Under the pieces are notes generated by a model. It saw only the letters and a program-made list of their open reading frames with translations, was not told the DNA's origin and searched no databases. 10,915 nt of DNA from contig JALTMC010000771.1 in the NCBI GenBank assembly GCA_027005175.1, forward strand, positions 1 to 10,915, written 5' to 3'. This DNA comes from Myxococcales bacterium. Its GTDB lineage: Bacteria; Myxococcota_C; UBA6777. A program made the position numbers and the translations under genes. Positions 1 through 7,366 of this stretch are shown piece by piece. Positions within the stretch are counted from its first letter, which is position 1, and the number at the start of each line of letters is the position of its first letter.

Positions 1-267
1 ATCACCGCTGCCGTGGAGAACTTTAAGCTGGTCGCTGTGGGTCAGGCTGGTGATAAGAAGGGGGAGGGACACTACCACTTGGCTTATGACAACGACGATC
101 CTGAAGCCACCTATTCGGCCGCCACTCACGAAACAAGCTACACCCTCACCATCGATAGCAAACTCACTGTCGGCAAACACAAACTTCACATGTACCTGAT
201 GAACAACAAACACACCAAGTACAAACCTGAGGTTAAAGCCACCCTCGAATTCGAAGTCATTCCGTGA
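1..267 (+). CDS. C-terminal part of a DUF4399-like secreted protein (5' truncated)
   Basis: The reading frame is open from the first base, so the true start probably lies upstream of the window. A GTG at 13 is possible but has no room for a ribosome binding site. The 88 visible residues are beta-rich. They carry a G-x-G-H-Y-H-L segment and, near the end, G-K-H-x-L followed by N-K-H and a closing E-F-E-V-I-P strand. From memory this order (a GHHHL-like motif, then a GKHTL-like motif, then a terminal strand) is typical of DUF4399-type domains, which are often secreted and of unknown function. No catalytic site is evident. The gene converges on the metallohydrolase that ends at 309. The family call is tentative; that this is a real coding end is much surer. 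Confidence 0.6.
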   Translation: MTAAVENFKLVAVGQAGDKKGEGHYHLAYDNDDPEATYSAATHETSYTLTIDSKLTVGKHKLHMYLMNNKHTKYKPEVKATLEFEVIP

Positions 268-279
268 GCCTGTGATGGT

Positions 280-298
280 CTCTCTCGTAGAAAGAGAG
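280..298. terminator. Weak hairpin between convergent genes
   Basis: A 6-bp stem (CTCTCT at 280-285, AGAGAG at 293-298) with a 7-nt loop lies in the 41-bp gap between two converging stop codons. The position suits a bidirectional terminator. However, the stem is short and no T-run follows on either strand, so the call is weak. Confidence 0.25.
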
Positions 299-308
299 TC
301 AAGCTTCA

Positions 309-2900
309 TCAGGGAGAAAACGTGGGCTTAAATCCGTTACCATCGATGTCGATGTAGATAGGATTGGTCATAGAGACAGAGATAAACTTGGGATAGATCG
401 GTGTGAGTTTCTTGGTTTCATGCCCTGCTAACACAACAATCCAAGTGTCTTGGGTGGGGGTGATCTCAACGGTCTTTTGTAGGCGAACGCGGTCTTTGCT
501 TTCCGCCACATCAAGCTTTTGCAGAAGTTTTCCATTGCCATAGATCTTCACATAGTTGACAGGCACCCAACTTGGAGCCTGAATGGTGATGCTGAGCTTG
601 ATGGTTTTTTGTTGTACCGTATCTCCCGACTCTTTGCCCGAAGCAGTGCGAGCAACAATGTAGGGACCTGCATAGATCTGTGCACGACCTGCCTTTAAGT
701 TGGCAATCACTTTGGCAGGATCGAGCTGGTCGGCCTTTTGGGTTGGGGCTTTGATAATGGTGCGAGGGATGCCTGGTCTGAGACCTCTGGAGTGTGTGTC
801 GCTGTTGCCCACACCCGTTTTATAAAATCCTTGATTCAACAGACTAAACCAGTCCCATAACGTGGTTAATAAGAAGTCACTGGTTTTCCCCTTTCCATTG
901 TATAATTCAATGGTATCCCAGTTGTTGTCGAAGACTCCAGGTTTGAGAGCCTTAACTCCTTTCTTGGGATCATACTTGATGATATTGAAAAAAGACTGGA
1001 ATGTTCGAGGGTGATTGATCTGGATGACTTTGGCTTTAAATAGATCTCGCGCTAGCTTCCAAATCGCAGGGGCACTCAACGCTTTCTGGAATGAGCCATC
1101 TTTGTAAGTAATGAATGGCAGCGCATAGTAGGTTGGGGAGTTGGGTGGATGGACGATGGGAAAGATATTGGTGTGCAAAGCAATGGGTGAAACTTCTTGA
1201 CCCATGACGGAACGTACCCACGAGGTGAGTTTTAACTTCGTTATGGTCGGCGTATAATCGGTTGTCGTGTCATGATCCGTAGCTACAGCAAATTGCAAAC
1301 CCTCTGCAACCAATGAACTGACCCGGTCCTCCAGAGAGATACTGCTGTCAATGCTGGGAGCTGCGTGGAGGTGCATGTCTGCATTGACTCCCTGGACCTC
1401 CACTGCACGTTGTAAGACAACATCGAATGTCTTTGTCTCACCGGCCTTGAGCGTAACTTTTTTCTGCCAGTACTCATACTCCAAGCCTCTTGATACTGTG
1501 ACGGTATAGTCTCCTGGGATCGCTTCGATTATTTTATTAGAGTCGAGCAAGTTGAGTAGTTGATTTTGGGGACCTGCAAGCTGCACTCTTGTGGGCAGAA
1601 AGCCTCCGAGACTACCGTCTACTTTCTTTTCCTTGACTCGAATTTTAAGCTTCGCTCCTGGCTTAAACGTCACATCTGTTTTGGAATCTGTTGCAAGAGA
1701 AAGGGTAACAGGCTCTCGACCGTAAGCCTGAGCCACAACTTCAAACTCTCCTGTGACTTGAAAAGAGAAGAGGCCCTCTGTATCGGGGAAGATCTGACTG
1801 CTCCAAGGCTGCCCTTTTTTACGCAGCATCACCTCTACTTGTTGCAGATCTTTCATCCCATTGATCTGTCCTTTGCGAAGGGGTGACTTCTTCTCTTTTC
1901 GCAGCCCTCGCAAGCTCACCAGCATGTCTTCCAAACCACGTGAACCCACAAAGAAGTACCGTCGATATTCTGCCTTTTTTTCAGAGGATGGGGAGGTGTA
2001 GCCCATGGCGGGTAAGATCTCAAACTGAGCCAAGGGAAAGTTTAGTGTTGTTTGGGAAGAAGCGGGGGCCAGGAGGTACGAAGCCCCACGCAGGCTGTTG
2101 TATCGGGTGGGCGGAAGACTGATCCCCGCGATCCATGGCTGCTTCTGGTTTATGAGCTTGGAGTTTCTTGTCCAACCTTTGCTCGGAGCAAAGGTCCGTA
2201 TAAAGTTCCCAAAGATGATGACATCACCCATGGTAAGGTCTCGTTCGCGATCGTCGCTCTTGTACCGGGTGACAATCTCCAGATAGGTTGTATCTGGACG
2301 CAAGATATAATCGATTTCAATGGTCCCTGGAAGCTTCTCTGTTTGTAGAACAGCGTCCAGAATAGGGATACCAACGTTTGTGGCTGTGACGCGAATGATG
2401 GCTTGTTTTTCACCCTCTTTGGGCTTCACGACCTCGATACGTTGGGCTTGTATGACACGAAGAGTACCCAGCGCAGTTAACAATTCACCCAAAAGATCGA
2501 CCTGAGCACCACCTTTCTGATCGACGGGGGCTGCATCAATAATATGCCCGGTACTTCCCGACCAGGAACGTGAGAACCCCATCCCATGAATCACAAAGGC
2601 CACGCGATTGTTATACAACTTCCAATCTCCCACACGAGAAATCGCAGCTGGACCCTTCACCAGCTCATCCTCTTTCTTGATCTGTCCTGCACGTGCCTCC
2701 GCTTTCAAAGGCTCCGATAAAGACAATCTAGCCTTTTGCTCAGGGGATGCTTGATCGGGAGTCACACGCTCGGATGAGATCGAGCCATCCGAACTCGTAC
2801 TCTGGTTGTTTTGATTCTTCTGTGAACATCCAGAGTCGAGAAGCAAACCAATGACCGAGGTCATCAGCAAAACCAGGAAAAAAGATTGTATCTTATTCAT
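309..2900 (-). CDS. CehA/McbA-type PHP-domain metallohydrolase, probable lipoprotein
   Basis: The protein has 863 residues. The start ATG (2898-2900) has a GAGGA ribosome binding site 10 nt upstream. Residues 1-24 form a signal peptide ending in D-S-G-C25. This looks like a lipoprotein site but has Asp instead of Leu at -3, so lipidation is uncertain. A Ser/Gln/Asn-rich linker follows, then a beta-rich module (about 80-330), a carboxypeptidase-regulatory-like beta region (about 350-500), a PHP-type catalytic domain (about 505-745) and a terminal beta domain. Metal-ligand candidates are H510-x-H512, D542-H543-D544, E569, H576, H630 (N-H-P) and D701-x-H703 (N-S-D-T-H). This is the pattern of the CehA/McbA family, whose named members hydrolyse carbaryl. 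The PHP fold hydrolyses phosphoesters, esters or amides with bound metals. The natural substrate here is unknown. The site looks complete, so the enzyme is likely active in the periplasm or at the cell surface. It stands alone, divergent from the PilY1-like gene. Confidence 0.85.
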   Translation of the reverse strand: MNKIQSFFLVLLMTSVIGLLLDSGCSQKNQNNQSTSSDGSISSERVTPDQASPEQKARLSLSEPLKAEARAGQIKKEDELVKGPAAISRVGDWKLYNNRVAFVIHGMGFSRSWSGSTGHIIDAAPVDQKGGAQVDLLGELLTALGTLRVIQAQRIEVVKPKEGEKQAIIRVTATNVGIPILDAVLQTEKLPGTIEIDYILRPDTTYLEIVTRYKSDDRERDLTMGDVIIFGNFIRTFAPSKGWTRNSKLINQKQPWIAGISLPPTRYNSLRGASYLLAPASSQTTLNFPLAQFEILPAMGYTSPSSEKKAEYRRYFFVGSRGLEDMLVSLRGLRKEKKSPLRKGQINGMKDLQQVEVMLRKKGQPWSSQIFPDTEGLFSFQVTGEFEVVAQAYGREPVTLSLATDSKTDVTFKPGAKLKIRVKEKKVDGSLGGFLPTRVQLAGPQNQLLNLLDSNKIIEAIPGDYTVTVSRGLEYEYWQKKVTLKAGETKTFDVVLQRAVEVQGVNADMHLHAAPSIDSSISLEDRVSSLVAEGLQFAVATDHDTTTDYTPTITKLKLTSWVRSVMGQEVSPIALHTNIFPIVHPPNSPTYYALPFITYKDGSFQKALSAPAIWKLARDLFKAKVIQINHPRTFQSFFNIIKYDPKKGVKALKPGVFDNNWDTIELYNGKGKTSDFLLTTLWDWFSLLNQGFYKTGVGNSDTHSRGLRPGIPRTIIKAPTQKADQLDPAKVIANLKAGRAQIYAGPYIVARTASGKESGDTVQQKTIKLSITIQAPSWVPVNYVKIYGNGKLLQKLDVAESKDRVRLQKTVEITPTQDTWIVVLAGHETKKLTPIYPKFISVSMTNPIYIDIDGNGFKPTFSP

Positions 2901-2961
2901 TCAAAAATCATCCTCACCATCTGGATTGAGCAACCGTTTTTATCCCCACTGGATCAGACCT

Positions 2962-2972
2962 TTTATATCATA
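2962..2972 (-). promoter_or_regulatory. Possible -10 region for the metallohydrolase gene
   Basis: On the minus strand the sequence reads TATGATATAAA, giving two overlapping -10-like hexamers (TATGAT and TATAAA) about 62-67 bp before the start codon. I could not find a convincing -35 hexamer at 16-18 bp, so this is a weak prediction. Confidence 0.25.
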
Positions 2973-3025
2973 AGTTCATGTTGGAGATTTCGTGCTTTCT
3001 CGAAATCACAAGCCATGATCCATGG

Positions 3026-3051
3026 TGATTCGATCTATATACACGATCTTT
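3026..3051 (+). repeat. 26-bp direct repeat, copy 1 (candidate operator)
   Basis: The sequence starts TGATTCGATCTATATACA and ends CGATCTTT. Copy 2 begins 72 bp downstream and differs at one base (A to G). The core TATATACA between two GATC words is nearly palindromic, as expected for a site bound by a dimeric regulator. The role is inferred from position alone. Confidence 0.55.
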
Positions 3052-3097
3052 CTCCCTGCATGTGACTGCATTCCGAAATACCGCCTCTCCCAACCCA

Positions 3098-3123
3098 TGA
3101 TTCGATCTGTATACACGATCTTT
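3098..3123 (+). repeat. 26-bp direct repeat, copy 2 (candidate operator)
   Basis: This copy matches copy 1 at 25 of 26 bases. The core is the perfect palindrome TGTATACA, flanked by GATC on each side and off-centre by one base. It lies about 60-85 bp upstream of the extended -10 at 3182, where an activator of the PilY1-like gene could bind. It could equally be a shared site for both divergent genes. Confidence 0.55.
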
Positions 3124-3181
3124 TGTCCTGTACGGACACTTTCTCGGAACAGTTAAAGCAGCTATAGCAGTTTTTATGATA

Positions 3182-3197
3182 TGTTATAATCGTAACA
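3182..3197 (+). promoter_or_regulatory. Extended -10 promoter (TGTTATAAT) with overlapping inverted repeat
   Basis: TG-T-TATAAT at 3182-3190 is a perfect extended -10 element, which can work without a good -35; none is visible. The same bases are part of an inverted repeat, TGTTA (3182-3186) and TAACA (3193-3197), so a repressor could cover the promoter. Transcription would start near 3197, leaving a leader of about 130 nt before the ATG at 3326. Confidence 0.5.
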
Positions 3198-3314
3198 ATA
3201 TTGGCTAGATATAAAATAGTTGAAAAAAGTGCTTCAGTGCTTTTGAGAAGAGACGTCACAGGCTTTAGATGCAGGGATAGCGTCTTCGCAAATGGCTGGA
3301 GGCCAGATTTGTGT

Positions 3315-3319
3315 AGGAG
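3315..3319 (+). promoter_or_regulatory. Ribosome binding site of the PilY1-like reading frame
   Basis: AGGAG lies 6 nt before the ATG at 3326. It fixes this start over the in-frame ATG at 3368, which has no Shine-Dalgarno sequence. It also contrasts with the GTG at 3710 after the internal stop, which has none either. Confidence 0.75.
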
Positions 3320-3325
3320 CAAAAG

Positions 3326-3709
3326 ATGCATGATAGAGTGAGACGAAGCAACAATCCTTGTATTGGTATGATAAGGGGAGCCTGGTTTGGGCTGTTGTTT
3401 TTGGGGGTTGTATCGTATCTTGGTGGGAGTGGGGCAGCACAGGCTCAGACAACTACGACAGAGCAGTGTGGTCAATGTTTGACGGATGCTTGGTGTGCTT
3501 CCAATGCGACAGCGGGTTCTCTTTGTGGGGCGGGCAAGAAGCGTTGCAATCCACAGGACAACTCGTGTGTTCAGTGTGTGGTTGATGCGGATTGTGGTTC
3601 GGGCGAGTACTGTACGGGTTCGAACACTTGTGCGATTTCGACTTGCCCGACATCATGCAGCAGTGATTTGAACTGTGTTCAGTCGGCTTGTGGGTCACGG
3701 ACTCGTTGA
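3326..3709 (+). CDS. N-terminal, Cys-rich part of the PilY1-like protein, ended by an in-frame TGA
   Basis: The product is 127 residues from a well-supported ATG (AGGAG, 6 nt upstream). Residues 1-14 are basic and polar. A hydrophobic stretch (about 19-38) ends in A-Q-A40, a signal peptidase I site, so the product is exported. After it come Cys-rich modules: C48-x2-C51, C57, C67, C74, then a short C-x2-C-x5-D-C module with C90-G-S-G-E-Y-C96, and C-x3-C-x5-C up to C122-G-S-R-T-R. Such C-V-x2-D-x-D-C modules are common in secreted deltaproteobacterial proteins. The stop TGA (3707-3709) is followed in the same frame and without a gap by the VWA/PilY1 frame, so this is most likely the front of one protein of about 1,346 codons. 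A free-standing small Cys-rich protein is possible but less likely. Confidence 0.8.
   Translation: MHDRVRRSNNPCIGMIRGAWFGLLFLGVVSYLGGSGAAQAQTTTTEQCGQCLTDAWCASNATAGSLCGAGKKRCNPQDNSCVQCVVDADCGSGEYCTGSNTCAISTCPTSCSSDLNCVQSACGSRTR
3707..3709 (+). other. In-frame TGA inside the PilY1-like reading frame
   Basis: The frame from 3326 and the frame of the VWA/PilY1 segment to 7366 are the same, separated only by this TGA. The preceding module reads C-G-S-G-E-Y-C96-x4-T-C. The interrupted one reads C122-G-S-R-T-R-[TGA]-x3-T-C. The TGA therefore sits on the Cys position. One base change turns TGT, the main Cys codon of this gene, into TGA. Nonsense mutation, assembly error and recoding (selenocysteine or read-through) all remain open. 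I see no convincing bacterial SECIS hairpin just downstream by eye. Confidence 0.8.
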
Positions 3710-6700
3710 GTGGAGGGGACATGCCAGGACTTGTCAGCAGCGGGTACTTGCCAGCCCCCGAACTTGTTGGTGGTATTGGATCGTTCTTGCAGTATGAGGT
3801 TTACAGGCACAGCGTATGTTGATTCCAAGCAGCCTTGTTCGGCGAAAGCTGATTGTTTAACACAGATGCAGGGGTTGAAGCCATCTCATACGCCAAAATA
3901 TGATTATCAGTGTCAAACCAGCGCGACGATGGGTGTTAATACTTGTCATTTTACCCGTTGGGATGTGGCTGTAAGTTCGCTGAAGCAGGTTGTTTCAACC
4001 TATGGTGGTAGTGCGAAAGAGACTTATAAGGATCGGAAGATTCGGTTTGGCTTGGTGTTGTTTAGCAGCACAGGTGAGTTAACCGCCCCTCTTTTCAGAG
4101 ATCCACCTGATTTGATTAAGCTACTTGACGCGGCGATTGCAGATGGTGGCACCCGTTATGATTATGCGTTTGACACGGTATTGAATCATTTCAATACGGT
4201 GTTACCTCAAGATCCTGTAAAGCGTCGAACAACGGCAGTGATCTTTCTTACAGACGGTGCACCGAATGAGGGTTGTACTGCTTCCCCTGTGACTGTGGAT
4301 AACATCTATAAGATGCAGGATGCGGATGGCAAGCCAAGAGAGATTAAGACCTATGTTGTGGGGTTTGGCTCTGGTTTAACGGCCTCTGCACTTACGTGTC
4401 TGGGCAAGCTTGCAGAAGCAGGTCACACCAACGCCAATCGATGTGACTCAGGGACCTGTTTGTCTTTCTATGTTGCGGACTCTTCGGCATCATTGCTCAA
4501 TTCTTTTCAGGATATTATCAACAGTGCGACAGAAGAAGTCTGTGATGGATTGGACAACGACTGTGATGGTCAGATTGACAATCGAGCGGATGGCTCGTGC
4601 CAGTGCGTGAAGTCTCGAACTGCGGTTGTTACAGGGTTGCCGCATACTTCAAGTACGTCGTATCAACAGGGTGTGCGTTTGTATACTTTCCTTTCCTCGT
4701 ATGCCAATCAGGGGAGCTGTCCTGCGCCCAAGACATTGCTTTCCACGACAGTGGAGCAATACAACAAGGCATGTCGCAATCAGGTTTCGCAAGCACTCTC
4801 GTGTTCTGCGGCAACCCGTGCAGGGGAGCAGCCATCGTCGGATGCTTACGGAATGTACTGCAACCGTTGTTGTACAGGTTCGGGTGCCACTCTTGATCCC
4901 CACTCACAGACCTGTTCGTGGCCTTACGATCACGCTTGCAAAGAAGCTCCTTGGTATACTTCAACATCGTGTGTGGCGGATTGTAGTACTTGGTGCCAAC
5001 AGAACAAAATGGTTGCGAGCAATTGCAATATGCCTCGCGGTTATATTTTCCGCAGTGGTACAGGCTATGATAGCAATGGCACATTAACGGTGCTGGCAGC
5101 AATGGAGTTTGGAGAGGATGTGTTGGACAAACAACCCAAACGTTGGTTGTTTGCCTTTTTGCCAAGCGTGGATCCAAGACTAAAACCTGCTGATGAGAGA
5201 CCTGGAGTGTCAAAGACTCATCCCGATAACTTTGAGTTTCCGACTCGTGCTGGCATTCACTGGAGCAAGCCACCAGGTTGGGGTGACTACAATTATCAAT
5301 GGTCTGTCAACAATACGAAGTTAACCGCATCCATGCTTGGTATTGATACCGATACTTGCGCTACATTAGCCGCTTGTGAAACAGAGCTTAAAGAAACGAT
5401 CTGGCTCGTACTCGGTTACAACGAGACAGATAATACCAGTGTTCGTACTCATCGGTTGGGAGCTATTTACCACTCCACTCCTGTAACAGTGACTGCACCG
5501 CGAGCAATCAGTAGGGGTGAGGGGTATTTGAAGTGGTTGGCTACACCGATGGGTACGGATCACTTCAAAGCCAAAACAGTCTCACAACGTCCGACTGCGC
5601 TTTATGTGGGAAGTAATGATGGGATTATGCATGCTTTTCATGCAGAAACGGGATTGGAACTGTGGGGTTATCTTCCCCAAACGATCCTGTCTAGGATGCG
5701 TGCAGTAACGAATGGTGTTAATCCGGATCGCAGCAGAGTGTATACCGTAGATGGTTCTCCTGTTGTGCAAAATGTACCGATGTATCGGTATTTTGATTCT
5801 ACGAATCAGGTCTTTGTGTCAAAGTGGCGTACTGTTTTGCTCTTTGGTTTGCGTGCAGGCGGGCGTGGTTATGTTGCGATAGATGTGACCAATCCTTACC
5901 AGCCCAGGCTGTTATGGGAGATCAACAACAAGAGCTTTAAAGATCCTGCTCTCCTTGCACAGGGCACATTTGATCGCCTGCAGTATACCTACGCCAAGCC
6001 TCTTATCATCAATGTGATGATAAACTGGAAGGGAGTGCTGCAGGAGCGTGCAGTGGCTGTTTTGGCTGGAGGAGTGGGGCTGGATAAAAAAGGTAGTGCC
6101 TATGTGATCAATCGCACTGATCCCAAGCAGGGAGGTGTCGTTTATCTCGTTGATCTGGAGTCTGGAGTGTTGATTCGTGAGTTGCTTCCTTACGACTCCA
6201 GTCGTGGGATTGTGCCAGGGAGAGAACGTGGGATCGCAGCCGCTCCTGTTACTGCAGCTGTCTTACCTGCGATTGCCGATAGAGTCTTTGTCAGCGATGT
6301 TATGGGACGAATCTTCCGTTTGGATCTGCAAAGTCAGAATCCCAGTCAATGGAAAATCGATCTCTTTTACAATCTCTTTTCTCCAGCAGAGATCACAATG
6401 CCGATAATGACAGCACCTGCGGTGACCTTTAATCATCGGGCTGAGCTTGTGTTGTTTGGAGGGACAGGTAATCTACAAAATATTAACTTTGTGACGGGGA
6501 CAAACAAGCTCTTCTCCCTCCGTGAGTTGCGAACGGTTGATCCCAGCACAGGTGTCGAAACCGTGTCAGCGATACCTAACTTTATTTTGCCCTTGCATAA
6601 AGTTGTGCCCAACGAGTTCTCGACCTCTCCAGGTGCAGAGATCGCTTCCCTCAGTAATACGGGAGAGCGTATCACTGGTACACCTGTGATCTTCAATGGC

Positions 6701-7366
6701 ACTGCACTTTTTAATACCTACACCCCAACCACAGAGCTTCCTATTTGTGGGGTTCCTGGATTTTCACGAGTGTATGGTATTCACTTTGATGAACGCTGTC
6801 GCACCAGTAACTGTTTTGGACTGTCTCCTGGTAGCACTCATTATTATCATCGGGTTCAGGCTTATGTTGATGTCAAGCGCACACCACTTCAATGTTGTGA
6901 GGCTGATGGTGTTTGTGCTTCGGGAAGCGAAGACTATCCTTCCGATGCAACTTACCAGACAAACCCCAACACTTGCGGCGACTTAAATTATACGATCCCG
7001 ATGCTACAGGATAGTGGAACGACCCAACCTTTCCAGTACTTCCGGTACCTTGGATTGGGAGCAAACACTCTGAGCATGGGCTCCAATATGGTCTTTCAAC
7101 CCGGTGCTGTGACTGTTCAGCGCATGATGTCTGGAACAGACTTTGTAGGACATCAAATCCAACAAACCTCCTCGGGTCGGATGATGCTTTCTTTTCAAAT
7201 CGCTGGACGTAACTTGGGTTCTGTCAGTCAGTTTCAACTGGACCGCTTGCGTGCTGTCGCTCTTACCACAAACACAGCTCTTACCAAAGGTAACTTCGCT
7301 ACTATGAAAATCGGTGATCCCGCCGCACCCATGTCACTCTCCTCTTGGGCGAGTCTTATGGAATAG
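3710..7366 (+). CDS. PilY1-like type IV pilus tip protein: VWA domain, MopE-like loop and PilY1 beta-propeller
   Basis: There are 1,218 residues if initiated at the GTG directly after the TGA. No Shine-Dalgarno sequence precedes it and there is no signal peptide, so it is best read as the continuation of the frame starting at 3326. Residues 18-270 form a von Willebrand factor A domain with a MIDAS site: D24-x-S26-x-S28, T148 and D182 (T-D-G). Residues 278-290 are C-D-G-L-D-N-D-C-D-G-Q-I-D, a MopE-like, EF-hand-like metal-binding loop. A Cys-rich insert (about 337-440, twelve Cys) follows. The PilY1/PilC C-terminal propeller (about 580-940) starts at G-A-I-Y-H-S-T-P-V and includes Y-V-G-S-N-D-G-I-M-H-A-F and A-D-R-V-F-V-S-D-V-M-G-R. 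A further Cys-containing tail ends the protein. PilY1 proteins sit at the pilus tip and act in pilus assembly, adhesion and surface sensing, with calcium controlling retraction in some species. No minor pilin genes lie beside it. The 3' end overlaps fdhD by 11 bp. Confidence 0.88.
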   Translation: MEGTCQDLSAAGTCQPPNLLVVLDRSCSMRFTGTAYVDSKQPCSAKADCLTQMQGLKPSHTPKYDYQCQTSATMGVNTCHFTRWDVAVSSLKQVVSTYGGSAKETYKDRKIRFGLVLFSSTGELTAPLFRDPPDLIKLLDAAIADGGTRYDYAFDTVLNHFNTVLPQDPVKRRTTAVIFLTDGAPNEGCTASPVTVDNIYKMQDADGKPREIKTYVVGFGSGLTASALTCLGKLAEAGHTNANRCDSGTCLSFYVADSSASLLNSFQDIINSATEEVCDGLDNDCDGQIDNRADGSCQCVKSRTAVVTGLPHTSSTSYQQGVRLYTFLSSYANQGSCPAPKTLLSTTVEQYNKACRNQVSQALSCSAATRAGEQPSSDAYGMYCNRCCTGSGATLDPHSQTCSWPYDHACKEAPWYTSTSCVADCSTWCQQNKMVASNCNMPRGYIFRSGTGYDSNGTLTVLAAMEFGEDVLDKQPKRWLFAFLPSVDPRLKPADERPGVSKTHPDNFEFPTRAGIHWSKPPGWGDYNYQWSVNNTKLTASMLGIDTDTCATLAACETELKETIWLVLGYNETDNTSVRTHRLGAIYHSTPVTVTAPRAISRGEGYLKWLATPMGTDHFKAKTVSQRPTALYVGSNDGIMHAFHAETGLELWGYLPQTILSRMRAVTNGVNPDRSRVYTVDGSPVVQNVPMYRYFDSTNQVFVSKWRTVLLFGLRAGGRGYVAIDVTNPYQPRLLWEINNKSFKDPALLAQGTFDRLQYTYAKPLIINVMINWKGVLQERAVAVLAGGVGLDKKGSAYVINRTDPKQGGVVYLVDLESGVLIRELLPYDSSRGIVPGRERGIAAAPVTAAVLPAIADRVFVSDVMGRIFRLDLQSQNPSQWKIDLFYNLFSPAEITMPIMTAPAVTFNHRAELVLFGGTGNLQNINFVTGTNKLFSLRELRTVDPSTGVETVSAIPNFILPLHKVVPNEFSTSPGAEIASLSNTGERITGTPVIFNGTALFNTYTPTTELPICGVPGFSRVYGIHFDERCRTSNCFGLSPGSTHYYHRVQAYVDVKRTPLQCCEADGVCASGSEDYPSDATYQTNPNTCGDLNYTIPMLQDSGTTQPFQYFRYLGLGANTLSMGSNMVFQPGAVTVQRMMSGTDFVGHQIQQTSSGRMMLSFQIAGRNLGSVSQFQLDRLRAVALTTNTALTKGNFATMKIGDPAAPMSLSSWASLME

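Larger units (their letters stand above)
2901..3325. other. Divergent intergenic regulatory region
   Basis: This is a 425-bp noncoding stretch between the 5' ends of the metallohydrolase (leftward) and the PilY1-like gene (rightward). It holds a perfect inverted repeat CCATG-ATC-CATGG (3013-3025), two copies of a 26-bp direct repeat (3026-3051 and 3098-3123), an 8-bp palindrome GCTATAGC (3161-3168), an extended -10 with an overlapping inverted repeat (3182-3197) and a strong ribosome binding site (3315-3319). Reading frames on the minus strand here show no recognisable protein features. I see no tRNA or other structured RNA. Confidence 0.7.

Noticed and set aside
3035-3475. Minus-strand 146-codon frame in the divergent intergenic region
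   Set aside because: It overlaps the start of the PilY1-like gene, has no ribosome binding site or domain features, and spans the regulatory repeats.
3707-3760. A bacterial SECIS element after the TGA
   Set aside because: G3715-3718 can pair with C3755-3759, and a GGT lies about 34 nt downstream in a possible loop. The inner stem is only about four pairs with a wobble, too weak by eye to claim.
4629-5273. A 214-codon open frame on the minus strand inside the PilY1-like gene
   Set aside because: It lies antisense to a strongly conserved Cys-rich and propeller-adjacent segment, has no recognisable motifs, and its composition is what the reverse complement of a Cys/Ser-rich gene gives.
3326-7366. 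A genome-wide code in which TGA is a sense codon
   Set aside because: TGA ends other clear genes in this window, such as those at 265-267 and 309-311, so only local recoding or mutation is possible.
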